Below, one piece after another: positions 1-11,176 of a DNA stretch of 64,000 bases. A program made the position numbers and the translations under genes. The notes beneath the pieces are model-generated. The model saw only the letters and a list, made by a program, of their open reading frames with translations. It searched no databases and was not told the origin of the DNA. This DNA is from Parasponia andersonii (taxonomy: Eukaryota > Streptophyta > Magnoliopsida > Rosales > Cannabaceae). Each line of letters begins with the position of its first letter. The first letter of the stretch is position 1. The stretch is taken from the NCBI GenBank assembly GCA_002914805.1, contig JXTB01000019.1, forward strand, positions 1,100,577 to 1,164,576, read 5' to 3'.

Positions 1-1566
1 AAATAATTTTAATTTAATTTATAAATTATATATTTATTTTTTCTCAATTATTTTCATTTTTATATACATGTAATTTTATGAGTATATATTTTGCAAATTA
101 GTTATTATTGTTAATTGTGTTTGTTGTTATATTATTTATGGCTCATGACTGTGCCAACCTAAGTATAATTGCTAGTCATGTCGTGTCTTGTTAGGTAAGA
201 TTATTAGTCATATTGTATATACTGCCTTATAATGATGCCAAGCCGACTCATTAATGCTAAGTCATTTTGACATTATTAGGTGTACACGTGTTAATTATTG
301 TATTTTTATTTTTTTGGTAGAAGCCAAATAGTTATTTCTGTTTCTTTTTTAAACAAATTGGTGGGGATTTATACTTTTAAGTATTTTAGTTCCAAAAGCG
401 GTGTGAAACTATCTAAAATTTCGGATTGCATGCCTAACACGAAACAAGAAAAATAGGGGAAGAAAAAACAAATAGTTTAACTCACTTCGCATTTTAAGGA
501 TTTTTAATGATGTGTGGATATTTAATTGGTTGGACACAAATTGGTATAACATTTTCGAACAGGTGATCTTGATCCCAACCTCTAATAATGATGAGTAATA
601 TGAGGATATCAAATTTTTTCACCAAATTTTATTCTTTCTTGATCAACGTTATTTAATGGTTTTGCATATAGGGCTGTTAAGATGGCAAAACTTAACTAAG
701 GATCTCACATACATAATTTTTCAATACTTTCTTATTTAGTCACATCTTAATACGAGTCCTCTTCTTTTTTCTTTCTTATTATTACTTTTTTTTTGGGTAT
801 GGGACAAATAAGTCTTATAGTATTAACATAATTCAATAAATTAGTAACGACACAATCCAATCCTAAATAGTACTACTAAGTCAAGTGCAGTCAAGTCCTG
901 TTTAGATCGGAAGTTCATTTTCAAAATAATCGAGTTATTTTTATTTTTTTTTTAATAAATAAATATCATTAATTAAGTTTATTTTTTATTTAAAAAATAC
1001 TATATTATAGTTGGTAGAAGATCAACGTAACGTTTCTACCAACGTAGCCATAGGCAAGCCAACTGTCTTCAGTAAGAATTTTGGACCATCAAGTTTGTTT
1101 ATTATTTTTTCTGAGCAGATGAGACGTTGAAAAAGTAAAAAAATTACACTTATTTTTTCTTTGTACGAAAATCCAATGTTGAGATTGTACTTCCAAGACG
1201 TTCACCCTTATTTTTAATTCTTAATAGTGCAATAAGTTGGCCTTCAGTTACAAAATAACAATCGTAAATATTAATTGCCGTATTGACTATGAAGAGGTTT
1301 AATGGTAGAGTTTAACTCTTCTTGTTGAGTCTAGAGCCGCATCAACTCAAAAACTCGAAAGGAGTAATAGAAAAAGTACTCATTTGATATTAATATTTCA
1401 TTACAATATTAATATTTGAACTCAAGCACTAACGGGCCTGCTTCATTACATTTTATTACTGCTGCATATAATATATATAAATAAACCGATTTAAGCTAGA
1501 GCTACAACAACTGCTGTCTTATTGTATCTTTGAAAACAATGCATTTCTGGGCCGGTAATGTCTCCT
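1..1566. other. AT-rich intergenic DNA
   Basis: No coding similarity, RNA gene or clear repeat structure is seen. The few open frames are short, AT-biased and unlike any family I recognise. The last part, up to about 1566, should include the 3' untranslated region of the minus-strand EG45-like gene. Confidence 0.6.
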
Positions 1567-2256
1567 TTAGACCCTGCAAATTATCAAACACATAATAAGA
1601 AATGCGAAACTTACTTGAAAAACTCATAGAAAGTTCTTATTAAAACTTATATGTTAAGGTCCATGAAGTACGTACTGTTGGAAAGAGACATTGATAACTC
1701 CGGAAGCTGGATCTGCAATGGAAGCAAAAGATTCTTGTGATAAGTCGATAGTACCCCTACACGATCCAGGTGGGCAGTAGTCAACGATTTTGACCACAAC
1801 AGAGCCATCCAAACAAGGCATAGGAGTGCCCAAGTTTGTGCCACTAAGGCAAGTAACTTGGTACATTTGCCCACATGCTGCTCCATTGTTATATATTGCG
1901 TCACTCGCTGCTGCAATCATCACTCCTTGATCTTCAAAACCATAGCAACTAGAAGCTGCAAAATAGAATCAAATGGAGCTTGTTACATTTTTCACATCCT
2001 ATAGTATCAGATATGATAATTTTCATCTACGTATATAATATAACACACACACACACACATATATCTATGTATATGGTTATTTAGATGCGGACTAACAGGA
2101 AACAAACTTGTTTTAAGATTGCTTACGCTGATAGGGAGGAGTGTAAAAGGTAGCAATGCCAGTTTCTTGGGCATAAACCAATGAAGAGAAGCTCAAATTC
2201 AACCAGAGTGTAGCAATGGCTACGAAAATAAAGTCGTAAAACCGTGGCAATGCCAT
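1567..2256 (-). CDS. EG45-like domain / plant natriuretic peptide-like secreted protein
   Basis: A small apoplastic protein of the EG45-like/PNP family, related to the expansin N-terminal double-psi beta-barrel but without the pollen-allergen domain. Family members act outside the cell in water and ion homeostasis and stress signalling. The minus-strand model has three coding exons: 2256-2127, 1955-1676 and 1573-1567, giving 138 aa. Residues 1-29 form a hydrophobic signal peptide ending VYA. Residues 30-138 are the barrel, with GIATFY, GVMIAAASDAIYNNGAACGQ, VVVKIVDYCPPGSC and GTIDLSQESFASIADP. Six cysteines (47, 71, 79, 91, 104, 109) fit the family pattern. The last exon adds only the end of a Gln codon, Val and the stop, giving the C-terminus FQQV that is usual for the family. 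Reading through its donor instead gives 143 aa ending YVLHGP, which fits the family less well. The start ATG directly precedes the signal peptide. A TATA box lies about 120 bp upstream. Confidence 0.9.
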
Positions 2257-2375
2257 TATTATGCTGAAGTTGAGAAATATACTATGAGAAATAAGTATAA
2301 ACCTTTGAAAAAGGAATTTTACTTATGACTCTTTGAGGAGTGTGTATTTCGATTGGTGATCAACTTATAGATTAG

Positions 2376-2384
2376 CTATTTATA
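2376..2384 (-). promoter_or_regulatory. TATA box of the EG45-like gene
   Basis: On the minus strand this reads TATAAATAG, a near-consensus plant TATA box. It lies 120 bp upstream of the ATG at 2256, leaving room for a 5' untranslated region of about 90 nt. Confidence 0.55.
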
Positions 2385-2389
2385 CTGGT

Positions 2390-3230
2390 TTTAACACACT
2401 AATTACTTAGCCATAACTCAAGTAGATATAGTTAGATACTATGCAAATGGGATTGTTTTTGACTAATTTATTGATTACAATGTAGTCTTTACAGGACAAT
2501 TTTTCACGTTAAAATATTAACTGATTGGCTCTGCCGGCTTAATTAGGTAGGACTAAGGAGTTAGAACAAGAAGCATATACTTCTAATGTTCAAATACAAT
2601 GCAGTAAGTACATGTATAGCAAGAGTTTTGGCCTGCATTTTTACACTAAAACAATGTTTTTAAGTTATAAGCCGGAAATACTATACAACACAATCAGATT
2701 GCTTCAGAGTATACGAAATAATTTTTTCTTAAAAATGTGGTGTGAGAAAATCAACACTGAAGGTGTTTGTGTTTCTTTGTTGTCGTTTTGGGTAGTTTGT
2801 AGAATATTTTTTTCTACTTTGAATTCGTTAATTCAAGGTATAACGCAACAAGGCTTCTGCGTTTCTTTGTTGTCATTTGGGGTTATATATGATCTCTTTC
2901 GGAGAAAAAATATAAATAAATGCCTTCGAAGATAAGTGATATATAAGAGCAAGACAAATAATATTCTATCTTGGTATATAACATGGCTAGTGTGGGTAAT
3001 AAGGTCATTCTGATTCGAATTTTGTTGCGCAGAGGATCCATGCCACGAAAGAACCATCCATCAGATCAAGAGTTTAATTAGCTTATTGAAGTTTAATTTA
3101 GCGTCGGTGTTTATTTTGTAGTATTTGCATGTGTGAAAATTATATGCAAATACCACTAAATATCTTTAAAATTAAGTTTTCGGCTGCTAAAAAAAAATGA
3201 AATTGCTGGTTGACAAAAAAATTATGGCTC
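2390..3230. other. intergenic DNA
   Basis: Upstream flank of the EG45-like gene. The open frames here, including one of 107 codons starting at 2612, are low-complexity and resemble no known protein. I see no other feature. Confidence 0.5.
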
Positions 3231-3577
3231 TGAAATAATTTGGTTGTTAAATTTCATTGTTGTTTAAAAATGCATTTAAAGATGGGGAAATATAAAACCA
3301 AAAGAAAAAAAAATGTATGGCAAGAAAAACAGGATTTTACGTCACTTTTTTGGTGGCACAAAAGATATATAACGTCACTCACCAAAGCGACATCTATTTT
3401 GGTATCATTAAAAGTCTGGTATTCTACGTCGTCAGAAAAATGATGTCGTAGATATACGCCGTTATTAGAAAAACGATGTTGTATATCTTTGACGTTATTT
3501 TTTGGTGACATCGTAGGTATACAACGTCGCTTTTCTAGTGAAGCATTATGTTTACAACATCACTTTTCTAGGGATGT

Positions 3578-3580
<3 letters not shown>

Positions 3581-3628
<48 letters not shown>
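3581..3628. repeat. AT dinucleotide microsatellite
   Basis: A perfect run of about 24 AT units, directly after a GACGT-rich cluster. Confidence 0.95.
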
Positions 3629-3630
<2 letters not shown>

Positions 3631-3734
3631 TTTCATTTTTCTAGTTACACGTAAATATTTTCCAAGAGATTTTTATTCAAAATTCATTCAAACCCCAAGA
3701 TTTCATTTACAAAAAATAGAATTACAAAGTCATA

Positions 3735-3738
<4 letters not shown>

Positions 3739-3778
<40 letters not shown>
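3739..3778. repeat. TA dinucleotide microsatellite
   Basis: A second uninterrupted TA run of about 20 units, roughly 110 bp downstream of the first one. Confidence 0.95.
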
Positions 3779-3779
<1 letters not shown>

Positions 3780-4693
3780 CACCAGATCCACATACATAAG
3801 AGTAGAAAAATGCCTAATTAAAGTTTAGTTACAAATTAAACTACTAATAACAAGGTATAATTAATTTAGAACTACTAGTTAGCAAGTAATATAAATTAAG
3901 TTAACAAGTTTGATGAAAAATAAGAACACCAACCTAAAAGTTATATACATATCTATAATAAGTCATCAAGTTAGATAAAGGATAATCTTATCCAATATAA
4001 TCCATAAACTCTTCAACTCATTAATCACGAACCGCATTTATGTAGTACATCATGTAGAAAATTTGTACTTGAAATTATGCAGTCAAAGAATAATAAGTTT
4101 GTTGTTATATGGAATTTTATTTTAAAATGCAGGGTATTTTCGGTATTTCATACCCTAACTTTCTATGTGTCTAGTTTTAAATCACTCTTGGCTTACTCAC
4201 CATATTACTAGTCATTTTAATACACTAAGTGTAAAACAGAATGGTGAAACCTAGCTTAGAAGTTGAAACCTAATTATACTTTGACTTATAATTCTATATG
4301 GCCAATCTTATTGTAATCTGGTGGAACCGAAATTTATAACCAATTATTAAACATAAAAATAAGTCAATTAGACTTCAATTAATAATTCAAACATGGTATT
4401 AATACCTAATTAATAGAATGCACAAGAACAATACACAATTAAGTTGGATGTAAGCTAACTAGCTTAGTACAATAAAAATGCAATTCAGTACAATAAATGT
4501 CACTTCGTGTTTACCTGGAACCAATATTTTGGAAAATACTAGAAATAAGTTCTCCACATTAAATAAAAGTCATTTAACATGTATTATATGTTAACAATAG
4601 TTATTTTATGTATGTTTAGTCATTTATAAACCGTCTTATTTTGTCTATGTCCATTTGACATTTTGGATGTATTATATATTCGAAATTCCTTTT

Positions 4694-5420
4694 TGATTAA
4701 AATGAGGGACAATAATATTAAAATACCCTGAGTTTTAACTTTTCTATAAAAAAAATCCCGACTTTTGAATGTCTGCAAAATAATATCCTCACTTTTAAAT
4801 TTCTATAAAATAATACATTGATTTTTGAATTTCTACAAAATACACTTTTGGATTTTGCAAATTGATACCTTGACAATTAAAATTCTTGCAAATTAATACC
4901 CTAGGATTTGAATCATATAATAATAAAAAGATAGTAGTAGCCATCATCAACTTAATTAAAACTTATTAAACAATAATAAAATTTCTGAAAAAAGAAAAAT
5001 AAAAAATTAGAAAAAAAGGTAAAATTAGTTAATTGTAAAAAAAAAAAAGACATGAGGCAAAAAAAATTGTGTTTTTTTAGCAATTAACCAAAAAATATAG
5101 TTATAAAATAATTTCCGATAACATACTAATATTTAAACATTTTTAATAAGTTAATGAGAGATGTTCGTATCTTTTAATTTGCTTATAGTATAAATGTACA
5201 AAAAAAAAAAAATAAAAGCTGAGGGTATTAATTTGTAGAAATCATAAATGTCAAAGTATTAATTTGCATAATTCAAAAGTAAGGATATTAATTAACAGAA
5301 TTTTAAAAGTCAGCATATTATTTTATAGAGTTTTAAAAATGAGAGTATTATTTTGCAAAAGGCAGGATTTTTTTTAAATTAAAAAGTTAAAACTCAGGCA
5401 TTTGTACGTGATTAATCCTT
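4694..5420. mobile_element. foldback / MULE-like MITE with long inverted arms
   Basis: About 4694-4930 and 5212-5420 are inverted copies of each other. CCTGAGTTTTAACTTTT on the left matches the reverse complement of the right arm, and the pairing continues for about 200 bp. Each arm is made of roughly 30-bp subrepeats of the type AAAATAATAT plus ACTTTT(A/G)AA. The centre is A-rich and has no coding capacity. Long arms around a small non-coding core fit foldback or MULE-derived MITEs. The exact ends and target duplication are unclear. Confidence 0.6.
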
Positions 5421-7144
5421 AAAATTAACATGGAAATGAAATGAAAAATAAAAATAGTAATATTGAGTTATGTAAAATATTAGCAATAATTAACTAGTTG
5501 TAAAAAGCTTACTCTTTCATCACAAGGAAAGTGAGGCAATTTCCTCACGAATATTCAAGTTCAAAAGATCTAAATACCAAATATATTATTCAATACTTAT
5601 GACTTTGATCAAATCCATTAATACATTTTCCCGATGAGATTAAAGTATTTTGAACCTCATGACCATACTAAATTCATTGCTTATAACTTCTATCAAATCT
5701 ATTAGAAATAAGTGATTTCTTATCTTATTAATACTAAACTTACTAAAATGTTCTCATTTGACACAAAAGTACATGATGACATTAGTTTTTTTGCATTCTT
5801 CATATTAAATACTAAAAATTTCTCAAGTCTCTTGCTATACTCAATTAATAATCTGCCTAGTAGCTTATTTCTTATTCATTCTAAACACAATAAAAAAGAA
5901 CAATTAGCCTAAAGTAAGCTTCGTGAAAAGAAAAACTAAAACTAATATAAACCAACTAATTGTTAAATCTAACTAAATTTAGAACTTGAAAAAAAAACTG
6001 AATATAACTCTCCCTTATTTCTATCTCTTATCAAATTTTTTGTACAAAAAAAAAATCAAAACAATATCAATATAAACAATCACACATAATTATTTTATTC
6101 TTACATCATCACAATATGTTTTTCTGAAACTTAATCTTTTACATATCAAACTTTTCAAAACTTACATACATATATATAATATCATTTTTTTCGTGAAAAA
6201 AAAAAAATTGAAAACATACATGAAATAATTAATCTGAAGCTTTTATAAGAGCACTAAACTTGAAGTAGTTATCCACGCTAAACATAAATGAAAACAAAAT
6301 AACAATAAAAATATATCAAACTATAATATTTAAACATTATTATACGAATAATAACAATAAATCTGAATTAAAATTATTGTTAAGAAAAAACATAAGAGAA
6401 ATGCATATATTGATTATTAAATAATAACGTTGAAAACATATACCTCAAATAAATCAAAATTTTGTACGAATCACCAAGTTTGAACAAATAATCAATACCA
6501 AGTTTTAACTTAAACATAAGAACAATAATATATATCAAATTTAAAATTTAAATATTAGTATAGCAAAGGAAGTTAAAAAACTGACTGAAAATTATAGTAA
6601 AAAAAATTTGAAACATACAACTTTAACAAATATCCAATAAATTCAACACTTTTAGTTGTGAAAAATTACAAGTAGAATAACAAACTTTACACAATCAAAG
6701 AAGATATTTTTGAAAGACCCAAAATCTACAAACTTAACTAAAAACAATATTTATGTATCAAATAATTAGTAAAAAACTAAGTTTAATATATGAATAATTT
6801 AATTTTAGTGAAAAAGTAACTTAAAATAGTTAAAAATACCTCAAATGGCTAGAAAAATATATATCTACCATAGAGAGCCGCCGTCATTATATTTGTAACG
6901 AGAGAAATGAAGACTTCTAAAGTAGGAAACCCTAAGTTAAAGACATACGACGTTGCTTTTGTAGATCTATGACGTCACCTAAAAAGCAACCCCTACGATG
7001 TTACTTTCTAAACAATGTCTTATCTTCATCTACAATGTCACTTTCTAAGCGATGTCTTAGGTTAATTTTTTTCAAGGTCGAGCGAACATCAAAAGGCGAC
7101 GTGAAACTTAGTGATATCTTTGCCATTTTTTATAGTAGTGTTAG

Positions 7145-8843
7145 CTCAATTAGTTATAAATTTAAAATGCAAATGTGTATATAAGTAGTTTTTAGAATCA
7201 TTTTAAAACATAAGCTCTAATACCAATTGTAACATCTTCCGATTTCATACATATACGTAATGATATTTATATAAATATTTAGTAAGATAGGGAGACGCTA
7301 CTCAACTTAAAATTGACGAAATAGGCAAAAATTTAAAACTTTTTAAACTCTCTGAAAGAAAAAGGAAACTCCACTGAATTACACATAGTCTAATGTATAC
7401 ATATATACATATAAAATAGGCTCCTCATAAGAATATACATAATATACATACACTCAAAATAGGTACAAAATTTTATATCAAGAAACCACAGCGTTGAAAT
7501 ACTTATATACACAAGCCGTGGTCAAAAAGTATACGCTCCTCCTCCAAACTTACATATTAGCAGTACCTTTCATAATATAAGAATATTTATGAGTATAAAC
7601 CTCAATAAGTAGCATATACAGATATAGAATACATATATTGTGAAACAGATAATCATATGATTAGGATCCCTATGTATATTATATTGCTTGATAAGACTGT
7701 GAATTACATACTGAGTCACTCAGAGAATATATAACATATCATGAGCTATATGAGGGTCTTGAGCCTTGGAGAATCCCCTCTGTGTACAATAGAGGTCCAC
7801 CTCATACCGCTGTCAAAGTGTTCTTGTAGGAACCATAATATCCTCGAAAGGACCAGAGTGTCCCGAAAGGAACCATATCATATATTTGGGTACTGGCCCA
7901 CTACACCCAATTCATCAATACTCGTTAGACAATATAAATACACAACGTGTTTATGTCTCATGCAAAACTGAATGACAAATACATATGTATACATATCCAT
8001 AAATTCTATATCCCCAAATTCACAGAACAAAGAATTTCTTACATTGCAGATGTGATGTTACTTACTTTGTTTTCGAGTTCTATCTATTTTCCCGTGAAAT
8101 GCCTGTTGCTCAAGGTACAGTTGACGTGATCCTATTTATTTTTCAAATATTATCATCATGCATGTGATGCTACAAAAATTATTATTTTAAACTTCACTTA
8201 AAAATAATTATTTCCAAGCCTAATAAATATTCGAGATAGTTCATAAGCATCACACCATAGTAGCACTTGAAATTAAAAGCTTTTATCATATAAAATCGGA
8301 TAATCATTTTGCATATAAGTAATTTATATCTAACAAACAGAGTATGGCAAAATTTTAATATAAAGGCAATAAAGAAATATGACTTATACTAGCATAAGAT
8401 CCTACTTATTATCCAATTTAAACAATAACTTAATTTCTTACGGTTATCATATCAACAGTGAATAAGGTGTAAATATCTTTTAGTACTTTTTAAACTAAAT
8501 TACAGATTTGTCCATATTAATTTCATGTATATGTAGTAACTAAAACCAAAAGATTTAGGAGCTAGGAAGTTTTACTTTTAACTATATAATAACAGAAAAT
8601 AAAGAGAATAATTTACAAGTAAACACAAACGAATTACACTTCATATTATTAGATCTGAAATTGACCCAACTAAAATCTAATACAAACGCATTTTTTTTAT
8701 ACATATTTATTTTGAGAATACGACACCATGATTGAAATGAAATACTTCAACTTTAAAGCTCAATGGTAAATTAATAAACTAGGACATAGGCATATAATAG
8801 CAAATAAACGACTACCAAAAAGATTTCCAACTCATATTACTTC
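7145..8843. other. repeat-like DNA with a possible primer-binding site and LTR edge
   Basis: GCTCTAATACCAAT near 7210 is the reverse complement of a tRNA-iMet-type primer-binding site and is followed at once by TGTAACATC. This is the usual arrangement at the inner edge of a minus-strand LTR. The following kilobase would then be an old LTR, but I found neither its other edge nor a partner copy. No gene is visible. Confidence 0.3.
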
Positions 8844-8939
8844 AGCATTATGTTTATCTTTGTTTGATTATGTGTAATGCTTCAAGTTTATAGCGTTATG
8901 TTTATCTTTGTTTGATTATGTGTAATGCTTCAAGTTTGT
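8844..8939. repeat. 48-bp tandem duplication
   Basis: Two adjacent 48-bp copies start at 8844 and 8892 and share the core TTATGTTTATCTTTGTTTGA. They differ by about two bases, so the duplication looks recent. There is no third copy. Confidence 0.9.
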
Positions 8940-10642
8940 TTTGAGTGATCATTTTATTTTGAGGGAAAATAAGAATTTTTTTTCCTGAAATAAACAAAGA
9001 TTTGGGGAAAATAGCAAAGAAAAAAACTCATTTGATTTTTTTTTTTTCCATAAAATTGATGATTTCTACACATAACCAGATTCATTTAAAAAAATAAAAG
9101 ATTAAACTAGAAGCTCAGATTAGGAAAGATCCCTTTCGTTTTACCACATTCTTGTTCTATGATCCTAACTTGATTTTTTTTTTTAAAATAAAAAAGTTAA
9201 TGAAAGCTTCAAAAGCTTCACTAAAAGAAAATGAAGATTTATTTACATAAACGAAATAAAACTCTTTCAGTATTTATTTTAATAATAATTATCTAAACAA
9301 CTAAAGCAAGGCTTCTATTTAAAAAATCAAAAGAAAAGAAAGAAAAATATATCAAGTGTTAATTTTCATTTATTCTATGAATTCATTTTAGGCTCTGTTT
9401 CTCCTTCTCCTCCCTTATGGTCTAGAAATCATCATTGCTTATTCTTTAGAAAATGAGATCTGATTGAGATGCTCGCACTTGTTGTTCAAGTGGGACTCGA
9501 CTATATTTAATTTTTTAGCAATTCATTTTTCATGTTAATTGGAATTATCTAAGTTCGAAAAAGAGAGAAAAGAGATAGACAAGTGATTTGTTTATTATTT
9601 ATAAATAGTGTTTCAATGCAGATAGAGTCACCCAACACTTACTTTTTATGGGCCAACTGTCTGCTTAGATTAATTCTCATTCGTTCAATGCGGTTGTATC
9701 TCTACTATTTAATGGGATTATGTAGTAAAATTTTTCTTGAAAGTTGAAACATAAATATATCAATTCTACCCTAAGTTCCATAAATATTTCAAAATTCAGA
9801 TAATATTACTTTCATCAATAGGCCATGGTGGGCCTAGAGTCCCACATCAGTTGGATATAGAAAATCACGATGGGACCCACGCTGTTACCAAACACATAAT
9901 ATACCCCTGCAGCCCTGACCCAACCCATCTCATCCTCCTTATTTTCATTCAATTGCTTTCTCAAATGATGGAGACTCCTGACCCCAATTAAATCTGCGGG
10001 CGGTTCACTTTCTGTCCATATATCCGTGCATAACTTGGGATGCAAAAACAGATTTGAAATGAAATAAAATAAACTATTAAAACAGGGGAAAAAAAAAAAA
10101 ACAACTTAAACCAAAATTTCTTGACAGTGATGATGCTTTTAGGAAAAATTACAAGAACATCCCTTAAAACTTGCGGTGAAATACTTAATTTATCTTCTCA
10201 GTTTTAATGCATAGCAAAAGTATTCTTTTAGATTATAAAATTAATACAAATTCAACTCAATACGGTCAAAATTAAGTAGCAACTTTTTCCTAAATAACCA
10301 CGGTACTCTTATTCGAACACAATCACTAACAACAATCTTTATTCTCTAAATCTTCTTTTTCTCCTTTTTTTTTTTTATCTATCTACCAAAATTTTTTTAT
10401 TTTTGGCTTGTATTTGTGTGATTACAAGTTTAGGGTTAGAGTTATCTGTAAAAACAATATTGTAAAATATGTGAAATTTGTATTGATTTGCTAATCCATT
10501 AATAAATTTTTTGTTATTATGAGAACCAGTGAGGTAAAATTTATCATTTAATCTAATCCCAGAGATATTTGTTTCTAAATTATTAGATTTTCCTCAATCT
10601 CCTAAGAGATTTTATAAAAATATTTTTTTCGAAGGGATTATT
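8940..10642. other. intergenic DNA
   Basis: No gene is recognised. A 76-codon minus-strand frame at 9815-10045 resembles no family. About 10139-10320 (motif AGGAAAAATTACAAGAACAT) resembles one arm of a MULE-type MITE, but no second arm was seen. Confidence 0.45.
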
Positions 10643-11176
10643 TGTTGAATAAACTAACAATTGGAACTCATCAACCAGTCGTAATAGGAACAGTAAAAAG
10701 GATAGCTGCAATAGGAACAGTAAAAAGGGCAGCCACAATAGCAATAGCGAAAAAAGCAGCTATAATAGCAATAGTAAAATGTGATGTTTACACCACCCTT
10801 CAAGTTCTATAAATACGGAGGGCTTTATCACTTATTTTACATCTTATTCTAAAAATTTTCTTCCTTTTTAAGAGAGAATTCAAATATAGGAAATACTCTT
10901 AGTGTCCCACTTGTTTTCTCCTAAATTATTTAGAGAGAGTATTTTCTCCTATTTCAAAAGAGATAAGTTTATTTGTTTTCTCCTTATATTTAGAGAGAAG
11001 CAAGTTGTAATCTCTTTTTCATAGTAAAATTCTCCACAACCTTGTCCGTGGATGTAACCTAAATTAGGTGAACCACATTAAATCTTTGTGTGTCTTATAT
11101 TTTTTATTTTACTCAAATTTTTTCAATTCATATTTTAGCTGTGTGTTATCACTTTCGCAAAGCGGATCTTCTAATA
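10643..11176 (+). repeat. 5' LTR of the copia element
   Basis: It starts TGTTGAATAA and ends directly before the primer-binding site. It contains a 27-bp tandem repeat array in U3 and a TATA-like CTATAAATAC. The partner is at 15248-15781. Confidence 0.92.
10683..10785 (+). repeat. 27-bp tandem repeats in LTR U3
   Basis: Three full units start at 10683, 10710 and 10737, followed by a partial fourth at 10764. The unit begins AATAG(G/C)AA(C/T)AGTAAAAA and ends with an AGC-containing tail. The array lies just upstream of the LTR TATA box and is also present in the 3' LTR from 15288. Repeated U3 boxes are known enhancer parts in Tnt1 and Tto1 copia elements, so a similar role is inferred. Confidence 0.75.

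Larger units (their letters stand above)
3330..7144. mobile_element. possible CACTA-type (EnSpm) DNA transposon remnant
   Basis: Two clusters rich in ACGTC/GACGT motifs with short A/T spacers lie at about 3330-3570 and 6940-7110. Such clusters are typical of the subterminal repeats of CACTA transposons. The right edge reads TAGTG at 7140-7144; inverted, it starts CACTACTATAAAAAATGGC, a CACTA-like terminus. A second TAGTG stands at 3536-3540. No matching left terminus, 3-bp target duplication or transposase was found, so this may be one decayed non-autonomous element or two unrelated fragments. Confidence 0.4.

Noticed and set aside
1654-1676. EG45-like protein ending YVLHGP (143 aa)
   Set aside because: The splice pair 1675/1574 gives the family-typical ending QQV; the read-through tail fits the family less well.
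2612-2935. 107-codon plus-strand frame
   Set aside because: It has internal near-repeats and an AT-driven composition, with no similarity to known proteins.
8844-8939. CRISPR-like repeat
   Set aside because: There are only two adjacent copies without spacers, in plant nuclear DNA.
9815-10045. 76-codon minus-strand frame
   Set aside because: It has no start context, domain or splice partners, and looks like chance.
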